From NCBI RefSeq assembly GCF_003116035.1, contig NZ_LGQW01000015.1, positions 800,096-864,095 of the forward strand: a stretch of DNA of 64,000 bases. The letters are read 5' to 3'. A program made the position numbers and the translations under genes. Below, one piece after another: positions 35,484-44,540 of this stretch. Position 1 is the first letter of the stretch; each line of letters opens with the position of its first letter. The notes below the pieces were generated by a model. That model had not been told where the DNA came from and made no database searches. It saw only the letters and a program-made list of their open reading frames with translations. The stretch is from Azospirillum sp. TSH64 (GTDB taxonomy: Bacteria; Pseudomonadota; Alphaproteobacteria; Azospirillales; Azospirillaceae).

Positions 35484-35505
35484 GAGGGGGTGCGACCGCC
35501 CCCTC
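35484..35505. terminator. Possible terminator hairpin after the phosphatase gene
   Basis: GAGGGGG and CCCCCTC pair around an eight-base loop between convergent genes. There is no U-run, so it could be a Rho-linked or simply a stable hairpin. Confidence 0.35.
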
Positions 35506-35526
35506 CCCCCGTCAGGCAGTCAGCCA

Positions 35527-36321
35527 TCAGACATTTAGATCGACGATCACCGGCACATGGTCCGACGGCTTGGGTTCCCAGCCGCGGGCATCGCGCAGCA
35601 CCTTGATGCCTTTCAGCGCGCCTTCGAGCGGCGGCGTCACCCAGATATGGTCAAGGCGCCGGCCACGGTTGGAGGCGGCCCAGTCCTTCGCCCGGTAGCT
35701 CCACCAGGTGTAGAGCTTCTCCTCCGGCGGAACGAAGCGGCGCAGGGCGTCGACCCAGCCGGCCGAGGCCTGCATCGCCGCCAGCTTCTCGACCTCGATG
35801 GGCGTGTGGGAGACCACGGACAGCAATTCCTTGTGGCTCCAGACATCCTGCTCCAGGGGCGCGATGTTCAGGTCGCCGACCAGCACCATCGGACGGTCGG
35901 GTGTCCGTTCCGTGCTGAGCCAGTGGGTCATCTCGTCGAGGAACTGGAGCTTGTGGGCGAACTTGTCGTTCACCGCCGGGTCAGGGATGTCGCCGCCCGC
36001 CGGGATATAGACGCTGTGCAGCTCGATCCCGCCAGGCAGATGGGCCAGCGCGTGGCGGCAGTCCTGCTTGCCGCACCAATGCTGGACATCGTGCGAAGAG
36101 AAGGGCAGGCGCGACAGGATGGCGACGCCGTTGTAGCTCTTCATCCCGTGGATGTGGGCATGGACATAGCCGCGCTCCGCCAGCGGGGCGAGCGGGAAGT
36201 CGGCGTCCACCACCTTGGTTTCCTGCAGGCAGATCACGTCCGGCTGCTCCTCCTCCATCAGGCGGAGGAGGAGGTCCAGACGCATGCGGACCGAATTGAT
36301 GTTCCAGGTCGCGATGCGCAT
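35527..36321 (-). CDS. xth: Exodeoxyribonuclease III
   Basis: A 264-residue AP endonuclease/3'-exonuclease of base-excision repair. Signatures are MRIATWNINSVRMRLDLLL, CLQETKV with the metal Glu, LVGDLNIAPLEQDVW, RRLDHIWVT and the terminal SDHVPVIVDL. Length and start match the family. It follows the FAH-family gene by 10 bases on the same strand, so the two are probably co-transcribed. Confidence 0.95.
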   Translation of the reverse strand: MRIATWNINSVRMRLDLLLRLMEEEQPDVICLQETKVVDADFPLAPLAERGYVHAHIHGMKSYNGVAILSRLPFSSHDVQHWCGKQDCRHALAHLPGGIELHSVYIPAGGDIPDPAVNDKFAHKLQFLDEMTHWLSTERTPDRPMVLVGDLNIAPLEQDVWSHKELLSVVSHTPIEVEKLAAMQASAGWVDALRRFVPPEEKLYTWWSYRAKDWAASNRGRRLDHIWVTPPLEGALKGIKVLRDARGWEPKPSDHVPVIVDLNV

Positions 36322-36331
36322 CGGCGGCGGC

Positions 36332-37015
36332 TCAGGCGATGGTCAGGGTCAGGGTGCCGACGCCCTCGACCGCACCGGTCAGCACGTCGCCAGCCACCAC
36401 CGCACCGACGCCCTCCGGCGTGCCGGTGTAGATCAGGTCGCCCGGCTGCAGTTCGACCAGCCCGGACAGGTAGGAGATCGTCTCCGCCACCGACCAGATC
36501 AGGTCGGACAGGTCCCCCTTCTGCCGCGGCTCGCCGTTCACCTGCAAGGTGACGCCCCCCTTGGCCGGGTGGCCGATGTCGGCGACAGTGCGGATTGCGG
36601 AGCAGGGAGCCGACTGGTCGAAGCCCTTGCCCATGTCCCAGGGCTTGCCTTCCTTCTTGGCGGCGTTCTGCAGGTCGCGCCGGGTCATGTCGAGCCCGAC
36701 GGCATAGCCGAACACATGCTCCAGCGCGCGGTCGACCGGGATGTCGCGGCCGCCGGTGCCAATCGCCACCACCAGCTCGATCTCGTGATGCAGGTTGGCG
36801 GTCTTCGGGGGATAGGGGATGGTGGCGCCGTCGGCGACGATGGCATCGGCCGGCTTCATGAAGAAGAAGGGCGGCTCGCGGTCGGGATCGGCGCCCATTT
36901 CGCGCGCATGGGCGGCATAGTTGCGGCCGACGCAGTAGATACGCCGCACCGGGAACGGATCGCCGCCCGTGACGGGGACGGCCGGCTGGGACCACAGGGG
37001 AATGGCGAAGGCCAT
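36332..37015 (-). CDS. Fumarylacetoacetate hydrolase (FAH) family protein
   Basis: A 227-residue single-domain FAH-fold enzyme. [17 protein letters not shown] opens the catalytic core; [13 protein letters not shown] supplies metal-binding acidic residues, and [15 protein letters not shown] closes it. Close relatives are fumarylpyruvate hydrolases and acylpyruvases such as YcgM. The extension to 37105 lacks conserved residues, so ATG at 37015 is used. It lies directly upstream of xth with the MarR-type regulator divergent, which hints at control by that regulator. Confidence 0.85.
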   Translation of the reverse strand: MAFAIPLWSQPAVPVTGGDPFPVRRIYCVGRNYAAHAREMGADPDREPPFFFMKPADAIVADGATIPYPPKTANLHHEIELVVAIGTGGRDIPVDRALEHVFGYAVGLDMTRRDLQNAAKKEGKPWDMGKGFDQSAPCSAIRTVADIGHPAKGGVTLQVNGEPRQKGDLSDLIWSVAETISYLSGLVELQPGDLIYTGTPEGVGAVVAGDVLTGAVEGVGTLTLTIA

Positions 37016-37413
37016 GGCATCGGCTCTCTGGTTGGGACACTGTCGAACAGCTAACCCGAAAGCCGCCAACGGACCAAGCGCCCAACCATCCGCCCTGCCC
37101 TGCAAAGCACTTCAGCGTACCAGGGCGAGGTTCAGGGGGCCGGCTGGAAACGAAGACGCCCGGTCTGGGGGGGACCGGGCGTCGGAAGCTCCGATTCGGG
37201 AACCCGCGCGCGGCAGGGGAAACCGCAGGACGGGCGATCGGCGTCGAATCGGCGTCGATCACTTCTTGACTCTTCAAGATGGAATTTGTGCGCCCGCCCA
37301 CCAATACGCTATGCGCATATCTGGTATGCATAGCCTATCGTCTGCTCAGTTCTTGCTGACAAACGAGAGCCATGCCCGCATTTTATCCGTTCATCCGATA
37401 ATTCATCCAAAAT
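37016..37413. other. Divergent intergenic region between the FAH gene and marR
   Basis: A 398-base gap with no supported coding frame. The left part is GC-rich; the right part (37280-37413) is AT-rich and carries the dyads listed separately. It must contain promoters for both divergent genes. Confidence 0.5.
37309..37333. promoter_or_regulatory. Candidate MarR operator (CTATGC-N13-GCATAG)
   Basis: CTATGC and GCATAG form a 25-base dyad that encloses a second perfect palindrome, TATGCGCATA. It lies about 80 bases upstream of the MarR-family gene and within its divergent promoter region. MarR regulators normally bind such AT-rich dyads and repress themselves and the divergent gene; the match here is inference. 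Confidence 0.5.
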
Positions 37414-37920
37414 ATGGCATCCACGGTGACTGACAACGAGCGTTCCACCCCCGCCGACCGGCGGTCGCGTCTGCGGCCCGGAAAGAACGGCAAGCTTGCC
37501 CTCGGCCCCCTTCCCGAGCTTGTGGGTTACAACCTGCGCAAGGCTCAGGTCGCGGTGTTCCAGAGCTTCCAGAACGCGGTCGCTCCGCATGACATCACGC
37601 CCGGCCAGTTCGGCGTGCTGATCATGATCCGGGAGAATGAAGGCCTGTCGCAGTCCGATCTGGGCACGGCGGTCGGCATCGACCGGTCGACGATGGTCGC
37701 CGTGATCGACAGGCTCGAGTCGCGCGGCCTCGTCGTCCGCGCCCCGTCGCCCAACGATCGCCGCTCCTACGCGCTGCGCCTGTCGCCGGAAGGCCAGACG
37801 CTGATGGACGACCTGATCCCGCGTGTCCAGGCTCATGACCAGGGCATGGTCAAGGACCTGTCCCCGGAAGAGCAGGCGCAGTTCATCGACTTCCTGCGCC
37901 GCGTGTCGCGGTCGAAGTAG
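37414..37920 (+). CDS. MarR-family transcriptional regulator
   Basis: A 168-residue winged-helix regulator. The helix-turn-helix is in LSQSDLGTAVGIDRSTMVAVI, followed by the wing SPNDRRSYALRLSPEGQTLM, whose DRR motif is diagnostic of MarR proteins. An N-terminal basic tail (about 30 residues) precedes the dimer helix. A dyad upstream suggests autoregulation. The likely ligand is a small aromatic or phenolic compound, by family only. A strong hairpin follows the stop. Confidence 0.92.
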   Translation: MASTVTDNERSTPADRRSRLRPGKNGKLALGPLPELVGYNLRKAQVAVFQSFQNAVAPHDITPGQFGVLIMIRENEGLSQSDLGTAVGIDRSTMVAVIDRLESRGLVVRAPSPNDRRSYALRLSPEGQTLMDDLIPRVQAHDQGMVKDLSPEEQAQFIDFLRRVSRSK

Positions 37921-37962
37921 GGGGAACTCCCCCTTTCGTTCCAGGCACCGGAAACGACTCAC

Positions 37963-38008
37963 AGCCCGCCCCGCACCGGCAATCGCCAGGTGCGGGGCGG
38001 GCTTTTCT
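37963..38008 (+). terminator. Rho-independent terminator of the MarR gene
   Basis: Fifteen-base perfect arms AGCCCGCCCCGCACC and GGTGCGGGGCGGGCT with an 11-base loop, followed by TTTTC; 42 bases after the stop. Confidence 0.92.
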
Positions 38009-38065
38009 ATTTTGGGTTCGCTGGATCACGGCTGCGGACGGTTCACTGAAGAGCAGCGCAAAACG

Positions 38066-38098
38066 AAAAAGGCTCAGCTTGTCAGCTGAGCCTTTTTT
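38066..38098. terminator. Terminator downstream of tRNA-Ser (bidirectional)
   Basis: Arms AAAAAGGCTCAGCT and AGCTGAGCCTTTTT around TGTC, with T-tracts on both strands. It lies 24 bases past the 3' end of the leftward tRNA gene. Confidence 0.9.
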
Positions 38099-38121
38099 GC
38101 GGGTTCAACCCGGAAACTTAG

Positions 38122-38212
38122 TGGCGGAGGGAGAGGGATTCGAACCCTCGATACGCTTTTGACGTATACACACTTTCCAGGCGTGCGCCTTCAACCACTC
38201 GGCCACCCCTCC
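38122..38212 (-). tRNA. tRNA-Ser, anticodon GGA
   Basis: A 91-base class II tRNA read leftward, with genomically encoded CCA. Acceptor arms GGAGGG and CCCTCC pair, the D-arm begins GCCGAGTGG, the anticodon loop is CTGGAAA (anticodon GGA), a long variable arm (TATACGTCAAAAGCGTA) marks a serine tRNA, and the T-arm is GAGGGTTCGAATCCCTC. It decodes UCC and UCU. Confidence 0.97.
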
Positions 38213-38308
38213 GCAGAGGCCCGCGTTATAGCCAGAGGTTCGCGGGGATGCAAGCCTCTGTTTCGCGCGGACGATGTTTTTTTGGCGGCACGCCGAACCG
38301 CTCCGATT

Positions 38309-39103
38309 TCATCCGCCGAACTCGTCCACCAGGGCGCAGACGCTGCGGCACAGCAGATCCAGATCCTGGGGACGGGAGAGGCGGTGGTCACCGTCCTTCA
38401 CCAGCGTGACACGGACATCGTCGCCGGTCAGCGCCTCTGCGATCCTCAGGCTGAACTGCCATGGAACGTCAGGGTCGCGCTGGCCGTGCAGCAGGCGGAC
38501 GGGGCCGTCGAAGGCGATGGGACCGCGCAGCAGCAGATGGGTGCGGCCGTCCTCGATCAGGGCGCGGGTGATCGGCTGCGGCTCGGGACCGTAGTCCGAC
38601 GGGCGGTTCCAGACGCCCACCTCCATGATCCGCTGGCGGATGTCGGCGTCGAAGATGTCCCACATCAGGTCTTCGGTGAAATCGGGGGCCGGCGCGATGC
38701 CGACCAATCCGGCGACCCGCTCCGGCCGGCGGAGCGCAGTCAGCAGCATCATCCAGCCCCCCATTGACGAGCCGACCAGGATCTGCGGCCCGGTCGTCAC
38801 CTCGTCCAGCACCGCAAGCGCATCGTCGGCCCACAGGCCGATGGTACCGTCGGCGAACCGCCCGCTGGAAGCGCCGTGGCCCTGGTAGTCGAAGCGGGTG
38901 AAGGACAGGCCGCGCGCCACCGCCCAGGCTTCCAGGGCCGTTGCCTTGCCACCGGTCATGTCGGACATGAAGCCGCCAAGGAACATCACGCCCGGCTTGC
39001 CCCGCCCGGACGGGCCGGCAGGGGTGTGGTGATAGGCTATGGTCGCGGCACCGCGCGTTAGGCTATGGTGCGCGCCGCCCGGTTGGGCTGCGGTTTCGGT
39101 CAT
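38309..39103 (-). CDS. Alpha/beta hydrolase
   Basis: A 264-residue alpha/beta-hydrolase. The nucleophile elbow is GSSMGGW (Ser near 112), the oxyanion segment MFLGGFMSDMTGGKATALE is near 40-60, and later DPDVPWQFS and DGDHRLSRP supply the acid and His of the triad. GAAGGTGAC precedes ATG at 39103; the frame upstream to 39262 is ignored. Family members act on esters, thioesters or peptides; the substrate is not evident. It is divergent from the glycosyltransferase gene. Confidence 0.88.
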   Translation of the reverse strand: MTETAAQPGGAHHSLTRGAATIAYHHTPAGPSGRGKPGVMFLGGFMSDMTGGKATALEAWAVARGLSFTRFDYQGHGASSGRFADGTIGLWADDALAVLDEVTTGPQILVGSSMGGWMMLLTALRRPERVAGLVGIAPAPDFTEDLMWDIFDADIRQRIMEVGVWNRPSDYGPEPQPITRALIEDGRTHLLLRGPIAFDGPVRLLHGQRDPDVPWQFSLRIAEALTGDDVRVTLVKDGDHRLSRPQDLDLLCRSVCALVDEFGG

Positions 39104-39218
39104 ACGGTCACCTTCGACAACGGACACCGGCACGCGGTCGGGCACCGGGCTCGATGGGGCGCCGGCTTGCCGGGCCCCGCGGCCGGTCCCGGGCCGCCCC
39201 TTGCGAGCAGCCGGCATC

Positions 39219-40469
39219 ATGGATTTCGACCCCCACCTTACCACCGACCATTCCCCACGCAACGCAGACGCCCATCAGGACGCTTCCGCCGGCCCTTGGC
39301 CAGACCATTGGCCGGGCGGGCGGGCGCCGACGGTGCTGCAGGTGGTGCCGACGCTGGTCACCGGCGGGGCGGAGCGCGGCTGCATCGACATGGCACTCGC
39401 CCTGCAGACCGCCGGTGGCACGCCCCTGGTGGCGTCGCAGGGCGGCCCGATGGTGCGGGAGTTGGACCGCGCCCGCATCGCCCATCTGACGCTGCCGCTG
39501 GCCTCCAAGAACCCGCTGACCATCCGCCGCAACGCCCGCCGGCTGGCCGCCATCATCCGCGAGCACAAGGTGGACATAGTCCATGCCCGCTCCCGCGCGC
39601 CGGCCTGGAGTGCGTGGCTGGCCTGCCGCGAGACGGGTGCGCGCTACATGACGACCTTCCACGCGCCCTACAATTTCGGTTCGGGGCCGGTCGGCGGGCG
39701 GCTGAAGCGCTGGTACAATTCGGTGATGGCACGCGGCGAGCGGGTGATCGCCATCTCCGGCTTCATCCGCGACCATGTGCTGGGCAACTACCCGGTCGAT
39801 CCGCAGCGGGTGCGCGTCATCCACCGCGGTATCGACCGCGGCGTCTTCGCCCCCGACCGGGTCAGCCCGGCGCGGCTGGTGACGCTCGCCAAGCAGTGGA
39901 ACCTGCCGGACGACCGGCCGGTGATTTTGCTGCCCGGACGGCTGACCCGCTGGAAGGGCCAGATCGTGCTGATCGACGCGCTGGCCAAGCTGGGACGCAA
40001 GGATGTGCTGGCCCTGCTGGTCGGCTCCGACCAGGGGCGCACCGGCTACCGGGAAGAGCTGGAGAACCGCATCGCCAATGCCGGCCTGCGCGGCGTGGTG
40101 AGGATGACCGACCATTGCAGCGACATGGCCGCGGCCTACCTGCTGTCGACCGTGGTCGTCTCCGCCTCGCGCGAGCCGGAAGCCTTCGGGCGGGTGATCG
40201 TCGAGGCGCAGGCAATGGGCAAGCCGGTGGTCGTATCGGCCATCGGCGCCTATCAGGAGACCGTCGTCCCCGGCGAAACCGCCTGGGTGGTGCCGCCGGA
40301 CGATCCCGACGCGCTGGCCCGGGCGCTGGAGGAGGCGCTGTCGCTGACGCCGGAGCAACGTGACGCCATCGGCGCCCGCGCCATGGCTTTCGTCGCCGAC
40401 CGCTATACCAAGGACCGCATGTGCGCCGACACGCTGGCGGTTTATGCGGAGTTGCTGCAACCACGCTGA
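39219..40469 (+). CDS. Glycosyltransferase, GT4 family
   Basis: A 416-residue GT-B enzyme. The N-terminal domain shows LQVVPTLVTGGAERGCIDMA and the middle RVRVIHRGIDRGVFAPDR. The C-terminal donor domain includes ILLPGRLTRWKGQIVLIDAL and EPEAFGRVIVEAQAMGKPVV, which is the E-x7-E nucleotide-sugar signature. It uses an activated sugar and probably acts in cell-surface polysaccharide or lipopolysaccharide synthesis. ATG at 39219 follows GAGCAG; longer starts overlap the hydrolase. Confidence 0.9.
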   Translation: MDFDPHLTTDHSPRNADAHQDASAGPWPDHWPGGRAPTVLQVVPTLVTGGAERGCIDMALALQTAGGTPLVASQGGPMVRELDRARIAHLTLPLASKNPLTIRRNARRLAAIIREHKVDIVHARSRAPAWSAWLACRETGARYMTTFHAPYNFGSGPVGGRLKRWYNSVMARGERVIAISGFIRDHVLGNYPVDPQRVRVIHRGIDRGVFAPDRVSPARLVTLAKQWNLPDDRPVILLPGRLTRWKGQIVLIDALAKLGRKDVLALLVGSDQGRTGYREELENRIANAGLRGVVRMTDHCSDMAAAYLLSTVVVSASREPEAFGRVIVEAQAMGKPVVVSAIGAYQETVVPGETAWVVPPDDPDALARALEEALSLTPEQRDAIGARAMAFVADRYTKDRMCADTLAVYAELLQPR

Positions 40470-40525
40470 GATCGGCCTGTCGACGCAATCCGATCCTTAT
40501 CTTCCCATCAAACCGACCGGACACC

Positions 40526-41404
40526 ATGGCAGACATCCGACAGATTTCCGGCATCGCCGAGGTCATCGACCGCTATGACGGGTTCATCCTGGACCTGTGG
40601 GGCGTGCTGCATGACGGCGAACAGCCTTATCCCGGCGTGCCCGACTGCCTGGACCGCATGCGCACAGCCGGCAAGACGATTTGCCTGCTGTCCAATGCGC
40701 CGCGCCGCACCCACGGCGTGATCGAGAAGCTGGACGGCATGGGGCTGGGGCGCGAGCGCTACCACCATGTCATGACCTCGGGCGAGGCGACCTACGAGGC
40801 GCTGCGCCACCGCGACGATCCCTGGCACGCCGCCCTCGGCCGGCGCCTCTACCATATCGGACCGGAGCGCGACATCGATGTCTTCTCCGGGCTCGGCTAT
40901 CAGGTTGCCGCCACGCCGGAAGAGGCGGATTTCGTCGTCAACACCGGCATCGTCACCTTCGGCGAGACGGTGGCGGACTATCAGCCTCAGCTGGACGCCT
41001 GCCTGGCCGCCGGTCTGCCGATGATCTGCGCCAACCCCGATCTGGTGGTGATGGTCGGGCCGATGCTGGTGATCTGCGCCGGTACGCTGGCCGCCCGCTA
41101 CGAGGAGATGGGCGGCGACGTGCGCCAGCACGGCAAGCCCCATGCCCCCGTCTACGAGCGCTGCTTCAAGCTGCTGGGCATCGCCGACAAGAGCCGCATC
41201 CTGGCGGTTGGCGACAGCCTGCGCACCGATGTGGCCGGCGCCAATGCCGCCGGAGTCGACGTTGCGCTGGTCACCGCTGGCATTCACCAGGAGGAACTGG
41301 GCGGCGCGGCCTGGGGGGCTGCGGTCGATCCGGTCAACCTGCGCGCCCTGGCCGATGCGTCGGGCCACATGCCGACCTATGCGGTTCCCAGCCTGCGCTG
41401 GTGA
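40526..41404 (+). CDS. HAD-superfamily class IIA sugar-phosphatase-like protein
   Basis: A 292-residue HAD phosphatase of the class IIA (NagD-like) group. Motif I is FILDLWGVLHDG, with the nucleophile Asp and Gly replacing the usual second Asp region. Motif II is in CLLSNAPRRTHGV, motif III Lys in GKPHAPVYERCFKLLG and motif IV in LAVGDSLRTDVAGANAAGVD. It matches the TIGR01459-type alphaproteobacterial proteins of unknown substrate. It follows the glycosyltransferase by 56 bases and may be co-transcribed. Confidence 0.88.
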   Translation: MADIRQISGIAEVIDRYDGFILDLWGVLHDGEQPYPGVPDCLDRMRTAGKTICLLSNAPRRTHGVIEKLDGMGLGRERYHHVMTSGEATYEALRHRDDPWHAALGRRLYHIGPERDIDVFSGLGYQVAATPEEADFVVNTGIVTFGETVADYQPQLDACLAAGLPMICANPDLVVMVGPMLVICAGTLAARYEEMGGDVRQHGKPHAPVYERCFKLLGIADKSRILAVGDSLRTDVAGANAAGVDVALVTAGIHQEELGGAAWGAAVDPVNLRALADASGHMPTYAVPSLRW

Positions 41405-41413
41405 AACCCGGTG

Positions 41414-41440
41414 GACGGGAGCGCACCGCCCGCTCCCGTC
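41414..41440. terminator. Hairpin between convergent HAD and RHH genes
   Basis: GACGGGAGCG and CGCTCCCGTC are perfect 10-base arms with a seven-base loop. It lies just after the HAD stop and just before the end of the convergent gene. No T-run follows, so its strength is uncertain. Confidence 0.5.
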
Positions 41441-41468
41441 GCACCTGCCCCTGTCATACCCGATTCCG

Positions 41469-41786
41469 TCAGTCCAGCGGGACGGCGTCGTCCATCGCCC
41501 TGCGCAGCAAAGGCGACTGGCCATCCTCCGAAAAACCGCGCTGACCGATTGCGGTGCGGTAATAGCTGACGATGAAGACGCGGATGGAGGCAGTCAGGTT
41601 CGCTTCTCCACGCCGTTCGTCGATCTGGGTACAGATTTCGTTGAGGGTCAGCTGCTCGCGCTCACAGATTTCCTTCAGCGAATCCCAAATGTACGGCTCC
41701 ATTCTTAAACTGGTTCGGCGGCCGCTCACTTTAACATTGCGGCAGAGCAGCCCCGGTCCGTCTTTACCTCCGCCCGTGCCCTCCAT
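41469..41786 (-). CDS. Ribbon-helix-helix (RHH_4) domain protein
   Basis: About 105 residues. After a Gly-rich N-terminus comes the RHH unit: VSGRRTSLRMEPYIWDSLKE forms the strand and first helix, and LTLNEICTQIDERR the second. A tail includes SIRVFIVSYYR, all matching the RHH_4 family found widely in alphaproteobacteria. These act as small DNA-binding proteins; no toxin gene is beside it. ATG at 41786 gives a normal length, and longer starts to 42029 overlap low-complexity sequence. Confidence 0.8.
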   Translation of the reverse strand: MEGTGGGKDGPGLLCRNVKVSGRRTSLRMEPYIWDSLKEICEREQLTLNEICTQIDERRGEANLTASIRVFIVSYYRTAIGQRGFSEDGQSPLLRRAMDDAVPLD

Positions 41787-42061
41787 CGGAAACCCCGTTC
41801 CCCATCCGTTGCGTGTCCCGATCTCTCGATACGGGGCCAATACATCCATTTGTGTGACCATATTGCAAGTGGCGTGTGGCGTCCAAGTCCAATTCGACCC
41901 ATGGGTGCGGATTGACGCGACAATCCGGCGCAGGCGGGTATTCCATCCAACCACAGATCGACAGGTTGCCGGGAAAAGCCGCTTCCCTTGTCCGGAACCT
42001 TCGCTATACCAGTGCCGGACGGCGGACATTGGACGGCGGACTCGGGGGGGAAGGATCGGCG

Positions 42062-43282
42062 ATGAAGCGACCGGGGAACGGACGATTCGCGGCCCGCATC
42101 GCAGCCGGTGCCGGGCCGGGCTTCAGGGCAGGTCCAGGAGTGAGCCTGGGCGCAACTCTCATCGCCAGCTGGGTCGCACTCGGTGCGCCGGTCGAGGGCG
42201 CCTGGGCCGCGGAAGCCACCGCCCCCGCCAAGGTTCCCACGGTCGAAACGATCCCCGACTCCCTCCTGCGTGCGCGGATAGAAGCGCTGCTGCCCGCCCC
42301 CTGGCGCATCGAGTCGCTGAGCGTCGAAGCACTGCCGGAACCGCACTCTTCGGAACCGCAGGTGGCGGCACGGGTCAGCGCCAAGCTGGTGCTGGGCGGA
42401 CCGACCTATCTGGTGGACAGCCGTGAAGGGCCGGTGACCTTCCTGCGCCCGGCGGCGGAGGCCGGACTGAGCAAGAGCTGGGTGGCGACGGCGCTCGCCA
42501 CCCACGGTGCCGGCGGCTGGACGGTGGCGCTGACGCCACAGTCCCCCGGCCTGCTCGACGGCATCGGCAAGCCGGCCGCCGAACTGCCCGGCCGCACGGT
42601 CGTTCTGGGCACGCCTGAGGCCAAAAGCCTGCGCGAGCAGCTCGACCGCGACGCCGCCCAGCGGCTGGCCGAGGACAGCGAGCGCCGGCGGCGCGAGGAG
42701 GAAAGGCTGGCGCAGCAGACCGCCGCCGCCAAGGCCGAAGCCGCCCGCGCCGAAACGGAGCGCCGGGCGGTCGAAGCCCGCATCGCCCAGGTCGCCGACC
42801 TGCGCGGCAAGCTGACCGGCACGGACCGCGCGGCACGGCTGGCCGCCTTTGAAGCGGCGCTGGGTGGCAACGACCCGGCGCTGCGCCAGACGGCGATGGA
42901 CGCCGCGCTGCAAAGCCGCGACCCGGTGGTCGCCAACCTCGCGCTGAAGGACTGGATCGCCCGCCACCGCGCCGTGCCGGTCCAGCTCTACGCCACCAAG
43001 GAGGATCCGAGTTCCGAGGTGGTGGTGCAGAATCTGGGACCGATGACGCTGGAGATCGACGGGTTCAGTCCGGTCAACGGGGCGCTGGCCGGCAAGCTGG
43101 GGGCGCCCGGCTACAGCATCGCCCGTTCGTCCAGCATCATCGGCACGCTGGCGCAGACCGAACTGGCGGTGAATTCCTTCGGTTGCGCGCTGACCCTGCG
43201 GCTGGCCGAACATCGGACGCTCGACGGGCTGCTGCGCTGCCAGACGCTGCCGACGCTGATCGCCCGCATCACGCTCGACTGA
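42062..43282 (+). CDS. Exported hypothetical protein with central coiled coil, 406 aa
   Basis: The N-terminus has a basic tail and a hydrophobic helix (SLGATLIASWVALGAPVEGA), then AWAAEA, a likely cleavage site. A folded-looking part (about 55-185) is followed by a coiled coil rich in Glu/Arg/Ala (190-250: DAAQRLAEDSERRRREEERL). The C-terminal region (300-406) has two cysteines (FGCALTL, LRCQTL). AAGGA precedes the ATG. I recognise no family. It is followed after 10 bases by the SH3-domain gene, so the two form an operon. Confidence 0.72.
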   Translation: MKRPGNGRFAARIAAGAGPGFRAGPGVSLGATLIASWVALGAPVEGAWAAEATAPAKVPTVETIPDSLLRARIEALLPAPWRIESLSVEALPEPHSSEPQVAARVSAKLVLGGPTYLVDSREGPVTFLRPAAEAGLSKSWVATALATHGAGGWTVALTPQSPGLLDGIGKPAAELPGRTVVLGTPEAKSLREQLDRDAAQRLAEDSERRRREEERLAQQTAAAKAEAARAETERRAVEARIAQVADLRGKLTGTDRAARLAAFEAALGGNDPALRQTAMDAALQSRDPVVANLALKDWIARHRAVPVQLYATKEDPSSEVVVQNLGPMTLEIDGFSPVNGALAGKLGAPGYSIARSSSIIGTLAQTELAVNSFGCALTLRLAEHRTLDGLLRCQTLPTLIARITLD

Positions 43283-43292
43283 GGAGGGGGCG

Positions 43293-44288
43293 ATGGCTGG
43301 AGCGCGGCTGATCGCCTGGATGCGGATCGCGGCACCGGTTCTGCTGCTGGGCGGGCCGTTCGGCTTCCCAGACGGCGCGCTGGCTGACAGCGCGGCCGAA
43401 CGGCTGACCCCGTCGCCCGCCCCCATCGTCGCCCTCCCCCGCCTGACGCCGGCACAGGCGCTTTCCCCACCCCTGACCCCCGGCGTGGTCTGGGAGCATC
43501 CTCCGGAAGCGCCGGGTCCCCTGTCGCCGCCACTCTCGCCGCCGCTCTCGCCGGCCGGCCTGCAACCCGCTCCGCCCCCGGTATCGGCCGCCGCCGCGAC
43601 GGCGCCCGCCCCCAAGTCCGCGGAGGCACCGCCGGCCATCAAGGCTCCACCGCCGCCGGCGATGAAGCCGCAGGTCGAGACGGCCCCCCAAGCCGTCGCC
43701 AAGGAACCGGCTTCACAGGAAGCCCCTGCCAGGCAGCCGTCGGCCGTTCCCGCACACGTTCCAGCACAGCGGCCGATGACCGCCACCGCCGGCATCTATC
43801 TGCGGGCGACGCCGGACGCCAAGGGCCGGGTCCTCGACACGGTGGAAAAGGGCGAGCGGGTGACGGCCTTCGGCGCACCGTCCGACGGCTGGCAACGGAT
43901 CGGCCGAAGCGGCAAGCCGCAGGGCTACGTCACCAGCGCCTATCTGGCCGAAGCCGTGCCCACGCGGACCGCCGGAACCGAGCCCGCGACGGCCGCGAAG
44001 CCCGGCCGCTATGCCAAGGCGGACCGCGAGGACCGTGGCTGCGCGCTGCCCGACGACCTGCCCGGACGGGTGCAGCGCCCCAAGCTTTCCGGCGGAACCG
44101 TCGCCCGGCTGCGGGCCGCCGGCAACCTGCGGGTCGCCCCGGTCTGCGACGCCAAGGTGCTGGATGTGCTGGAGGCCGGCGAACGCGTCACCGTGCTGGA
44201 GGCCGCCGGCGGCTGGTACAAGGTGGGGCGGAAGGGCAAGGCGCTGGGCTATGTCGGCGCTCCCCTGCTGGCCCCGGTCGGGCGCTGA
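43293..44288 (+). CDS. Exported protein with two bacterial SH3 domains
   Basis: A 331-residue secreted or membrane-anchored protein. An N-terminal signal helix (MAGARLIAWMRIAAPVLLLG) leads to a long Pro/Ala linker (about 35-160). Two SH3b-type repeats follow: GIYLRATPDAKGRVLDTVEK with GYVTSAYLAEA (about 165-220) and NLRVAPVCDAKVLDVLEAGE with LGYVGAPLLAPV (about 275-330). SH3b domains often bind peptidoglycan. The gene shares an operon with the exported coiled-coil protein, so a joint role at the cell wall is plausible but unproven. Confidence 0.82.
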   Translation: MAGARLIAWMRIAAPVLLLGGPFGFPDGALADSAAERLTPSPAPIVALPRLTPAQALSPPLTPGVVWEHPPEAPGPLSPPLSPPLSPAGLQPAPPPVSAAAATAPAPKSAEAPPAIKAPPPPAMKPQVETAPQAVAKEPASQEAPARQPSAVPAHVPAQRPMTATAGIYLRATPDAKGRVLDTVEKGERVTAFGAPSDGWQRIGRSGKPQGYVTSAYLAEAVPTRTAGTEPATAAKPGRYAKADREDRGCALPDDLPGRVQRPKLSGGTVARLRAAGNLRVAPVCDAKVLDVLEAGERVTVLEAAGGWYKVGRKGKALGYVGAPLLAPVGR

Positions 44289-44540
44289 ACCGGCACCCCT
44301 CCACCCCCCTCTCCATGGCCGGTACGAGGCTACCCGGAAGTACCCGCCCCGGCCCCCCGTGAAGGGGCTTGTTCGGCCGTGAAAAAGGATTCTACAACAA
44401 GGGGGAGGCCGAACTTTCGCGGACGAACGGAGCCCCCGACGCGCCCGTTTCCTCCGACGGTTCGGCCACCCCCGCCGGCCATGCGGCGCCGGTCCGGCCG
44501 GGCGGGGACGCGAAGCACGACCGGAACGAGGATTCACACG

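Noticed and set aside
38122..38212. tRNA-Ser as an integration site for a genomic island
   Set aside because: No integrase gene is nearby and no direct repeat of the tRNA 3' end was found within the window.
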